Assembly (NCBI RefSeq): GCF_003627795.1
Contig: NZ_CP032684.1
Span: forward strand, 2,767,001 to 2,831,000
Length of the DNA stretch: 64,000 bases
Reading direction: 5' to 3'
Source of the DNA: Rhizobium sp. CCGE531
GTDB lineage: Bacteria; Pseudomonadota; Alphaproteobacteria; Rhizobiales; Rhizobiaceae
The notes below the pieces were generated by a model. That model was not told the origin of the DNA. It saw only the letters and a program-made list of their open reading frames with translations, and did not search any database. Both the position numbers and the translations under genes were made by a program. Below, piece by piece: positions 63,593 to 64,000 of this stretch. Position 1 is the stretch's first letter. Every line of letters starts with the position of its first letter.

Positions 63593-64000
63593 TTGACCGA
63601 TTTTCACTCGCTTGGTCTCTCCAAGCAGATCGTCGATACGCTGTCGCAGAACAACTTCGCCACCCCGACGCCGATCCAGGCGCAGGCGATCCCGCTCGTT
63701 CTCCAGGGCCGCGATCTCGTCGGCCTCGCCCAGACCGGCACCGGCAAGACTGCCGCCTTCGGCCTGCCGATCATTGAAATGCTGTTGAAGGACGCCAAGC
63801 GCCCCGACAACCGCACCGTCCGCACGCTGATCCTCGCCCCTACCCGCGAACTGGTGAACCAGATCGCCGACAACCTCAAGCTGTTCGTCCGCAAGACGGC
63901 GCTGAGGATCAATGTCGTGGTGGGCGGCGCCTCGATCAACAAGCAGCAGCTGCAGCTTGAGCGCGGCACAGACATTCTCGTCGCAACGCCCGGCCGCCTG
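63593..64000 (+). CDS. DEAD-box ATP-dependent RNA helicase (5' part, cut by window end)
   Basis: The first 136 codons of a DEAD-box helicase are present before the window ends. It opens FHSLGLSKQIVDTLSQNNF and has the Q motif TPTPIQAQAIP, motif I LAQTGTGKTAAFGLP, motif Ia LILAPTRELVNQI and motif Ib VATPGRL. This is the RhlE/DeaD type, which remodels RNA in ribosome assembly or at low temperature. The likely start is the TTG at 63593, with AAAGG 7 bases upstream; an in-frame ATG 16 codons earlier sits in the leader hairpin. Which paralogue it is cannot be decided from the N-terminus. Confidence 0.9.
   Translation, partial: MTDFHSLGLSKQIVDTLSQNNFATPTPIQAQAIPLVLQGRDLVGLAQTGTGKTAAFGLPIIEMLLKDAKRPDNRTVRTLILAPTRELVNQIADNLKLFVRKTALRINVVVGGASINKQQLQLERGTDILVATPGRL

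Overview
The window is a 64 kb chromosomal segment of a member of the Rhizobiaceae, most likely Rhizobium or a close relative. The evidence is high-GC coding DNA, a ChoX with all four aromatic-box residues of the Sinorhizobium protein, a NolR-type repressor, BacA, the bdhA-xdhA-xdhB gene order known from Sinorhizobium meliloti, RIME-like and mosaic palindromic intergenic repeats, and a perfect CtrA box. No rRNA, tRNA or CRISPR array was recognised.

Layout. 0.1-6.1 kb: an unrecognised helical protein, a c-type cytochrome, thymidine kinase, the choline importer choXWV and a HugZ-like protein. 6.2-8.5 kb: nolR with two candidate NolR boxes, a strong terminator and an omega-aminotransferase. 8.5-11.3 kb: two insertion sequences side by side, an IS110-group element with a structured 5' region that looks like a bridge RNA, and an IS4-family element whose 10-bp target duplication lies inside a RIME-like repeat. 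11.5-23.6 kb: adenine deaminase, a GH13 alpha-glucosidase, the oppABCDF peptide importer, a KDG-type sugar kinase, a GT4 glycosyltransferase and an OhrR-like regulator. 23.7-31.1 kb: der with a YfgM-like TPR gene, nnrU, a polysaccharide deacetylase, bacA, a PadR regulator with a duplicated leader, and map. 31.2-35.3 kb: an ECF42-type sigma factor operon (DGPF protein, sigma factor, SRPBCC, DoxX) flanked by two gene remnants, then an unrecognised protein. 35.4-53 kb: glpK, bdhA-xdhAB, a LysR gene, puuD-guaD, lldD and a uraH-allA-uraD-puuE run. 53-64 kb: a DUF1045 gene, a head-to-head mnmD/FAD-oxidase pair, an AraC/SDR pair, a large hybrid histidine kinase, an MttB-family methyltransferase and the 5' end of a DEAD-box helicase gene.

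How the genes work together. Most of aerobic purine catabolism is here: adenine deaminase, guanine deaminase, xanthine dehydrogenase, membrane urate oxidase (PuuD), HIU hydrolase, OHCU decarboxylase, allantoinase and ureidoglycolate lyase. Three toxin-antitoxin-like loci interrupt this region (46.7-51.4 kb): a HigB toxin, a YoeB/YefM pair and an orphan HepT-like protein.

The most unusual locus is HigB (46714-47034). Its partner keeps the HigA N-terminal segment but carries a DUF1508/YegP-type domain where the DNA-binding HTH should be. Other leads are the IS110 structured RNA, the orphan HepT lacking its catalytic histidine, the duplicated PadR operator/start module, and the mnmD/oxidase pair whose start codons share one CATG.
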